A stretch of DNA of 5,530 nucleotides, taken from the NCBI GenBank assembly GCA_013204125.1, contig JABMOP010000374.1:1-5530 (forward strand), given 5' to 3'. Position numbers and translations under genes: made by a program. The notes beneath the pieces are model-generated. The model had not been told where the DNA came from. It saw only the letters and a program-made list of their open reading frames with translations, and ran no database searches. Source of the DNA: Rhodospirillales bacterium (GTDB lineage Bacteria > Pseudomonadota > Alphaproteobacteria > Rhodospirillales > UBA2165). This document shows positions 5,165 through 5,530 of this stretch, in pieces; the stretch's first letter is position 1, and the number at the start of each line of letters is the position of its first letter.

Positions 5165-5530
5165 CTAGTTTTCTAACAGATCGAGAAATCGGCATAAATC
5201 CCCTCCAGCCGTGAAAACCAGCTCCGGCGGGCAGCCGCCGAATTCACCGTCTGCGGCGGGTGTTTGGCGTAAAAGGATGGGAATTAAACCGCTGTTGGCC
5301 GCGCAAATCATATCAATTTCCGTATCGCCGACATACCAAATATCGGCCCAATTACCCTGACTCGGATCGTACCCCCCCGGCTCTGCGCTTTGGAAGATTG
5401 GATCGGGCGCCGGTTTGTCCTTGGCTGCGTCACCGGCGCCGACGATTGCGCCGAAATATTGATCCCATCCCAAATGCGCCGCTTCGGCGCGCAGCAAGGG
5501 TCCGGTCTTGTTGCTGACGACACCCATGTA
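5165..5530 (-). CDS. HAD-family hydrolase (phosphatase-like), N-terminal part beyond the right edge
   Basis: C-terminal 121 residues of a haloacid dehalogenase superfamily enzyme, most likely a small-molecule phosphatase. The catalytic Asp-x-Asp motif I would lie outside the window, so it cannot be checked. Motif II is the Ser of VVSNKTG (Ser at 5515-5513), motif III the Lys of DKPAPDPI (Lys at 5416-5414), and motif IV the two Asp of YVGDTEIDM (5326-5324 and 5314-5312). The SNK and KPAPDPI wording recalls the phosphoglycolate phosphatase-like group, but that is not enough to name a substrate. The Met at 5527 is probably internal, because the frame is open to the edge and motif II follows only four residues later. 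It ends 101 bp before hfq on the same strand, with a weak terminator-like hairpin between. Confidence 0.88.
   Translation of the reverse strand, partial: YMGVVSNKTGPLLRAEAAHLGWDQYFGAIVGAGDAAKDKPAPDPIFQSAEPGGYDPSQGNWADIWYVGDTEIDMICAANSGLIPILLRQTPAADGEFGGCPPELVFTAGGDLCRFLDLLEN

Noticed and set aside
5165..5527. HAD protein as a complete 120-residue gene starting at Met 5527
   Set aside because: The frame stays open to the edge of the window, and motif II follows four residues after that Met. Motif I and the cap domain must lie further upstream, so the gene is cut by the window rather than small.

Overview
The window looks like ordinary chromosome from an alphaproteobacterium, possibly Rhodospirillales or a relative. 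The reasons are the GC-rich codon use, the hfq-hflX pair, and an Hfq with an alphaproteobacterial look: Phe in place of the E. coli distal-face Tyr25, and an acidic Ala/Asp/Glu tail. The assignment to an order is inference only. There are six protein genes, two of them cut by the window edges. I see no RNA gene, insertion sequence, CRISPR array or phage gene.

Left part (1-2263): two divergent genes for different kinds of major facilitator (MFS) membrane transporter share a 113-bp gap. The leftward one runs off the left edge. The rightward one is complete and resembles the MFS_3 / EntS-like exporter group.

Middle (2264-3396): after a 119-bp gap with two small inverted repeats comes a 2-oxoglutarate/Fe(II)-type oxygenase of the isopenicillin N synthase fold. 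Its iron ligands are intact, but the usual Arg-x-Ser motif reads Arg-Tyr-Ile. Its start codon is uncertain, because the bases before the ATG are the reverse of a ribosome-binding site.

Right part (3401-5530, all leftward): a HAD-family phosphatase cut by the right edge, then hfq (RNA chaperone), then hflX (ribosome-associated GTPase). hfq and hflX overlap or abut, as expected for co-transcribed, translationally coupled genes. hflX converges on the oxygenase gene with four bases between the two stop codons, and both stops lie in the arms of a small perfect hairpin.

How the genes work together: Hfq and HflX form a conserved post-transcriptional and stress module. The transporters and the oxygenase are accessory metabolic genes with no visible link to it. 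An oxygenase beside an exporter could mean modification and export of a small molecule, but no biosynthetic enzyme is present to support that. I did not find a convincing undescribed system. The points worth a second look are small-scale: the altered oxygenase motif, the start-codon questions, the hfq leader hairpin and the shared stop-codon hairpin.
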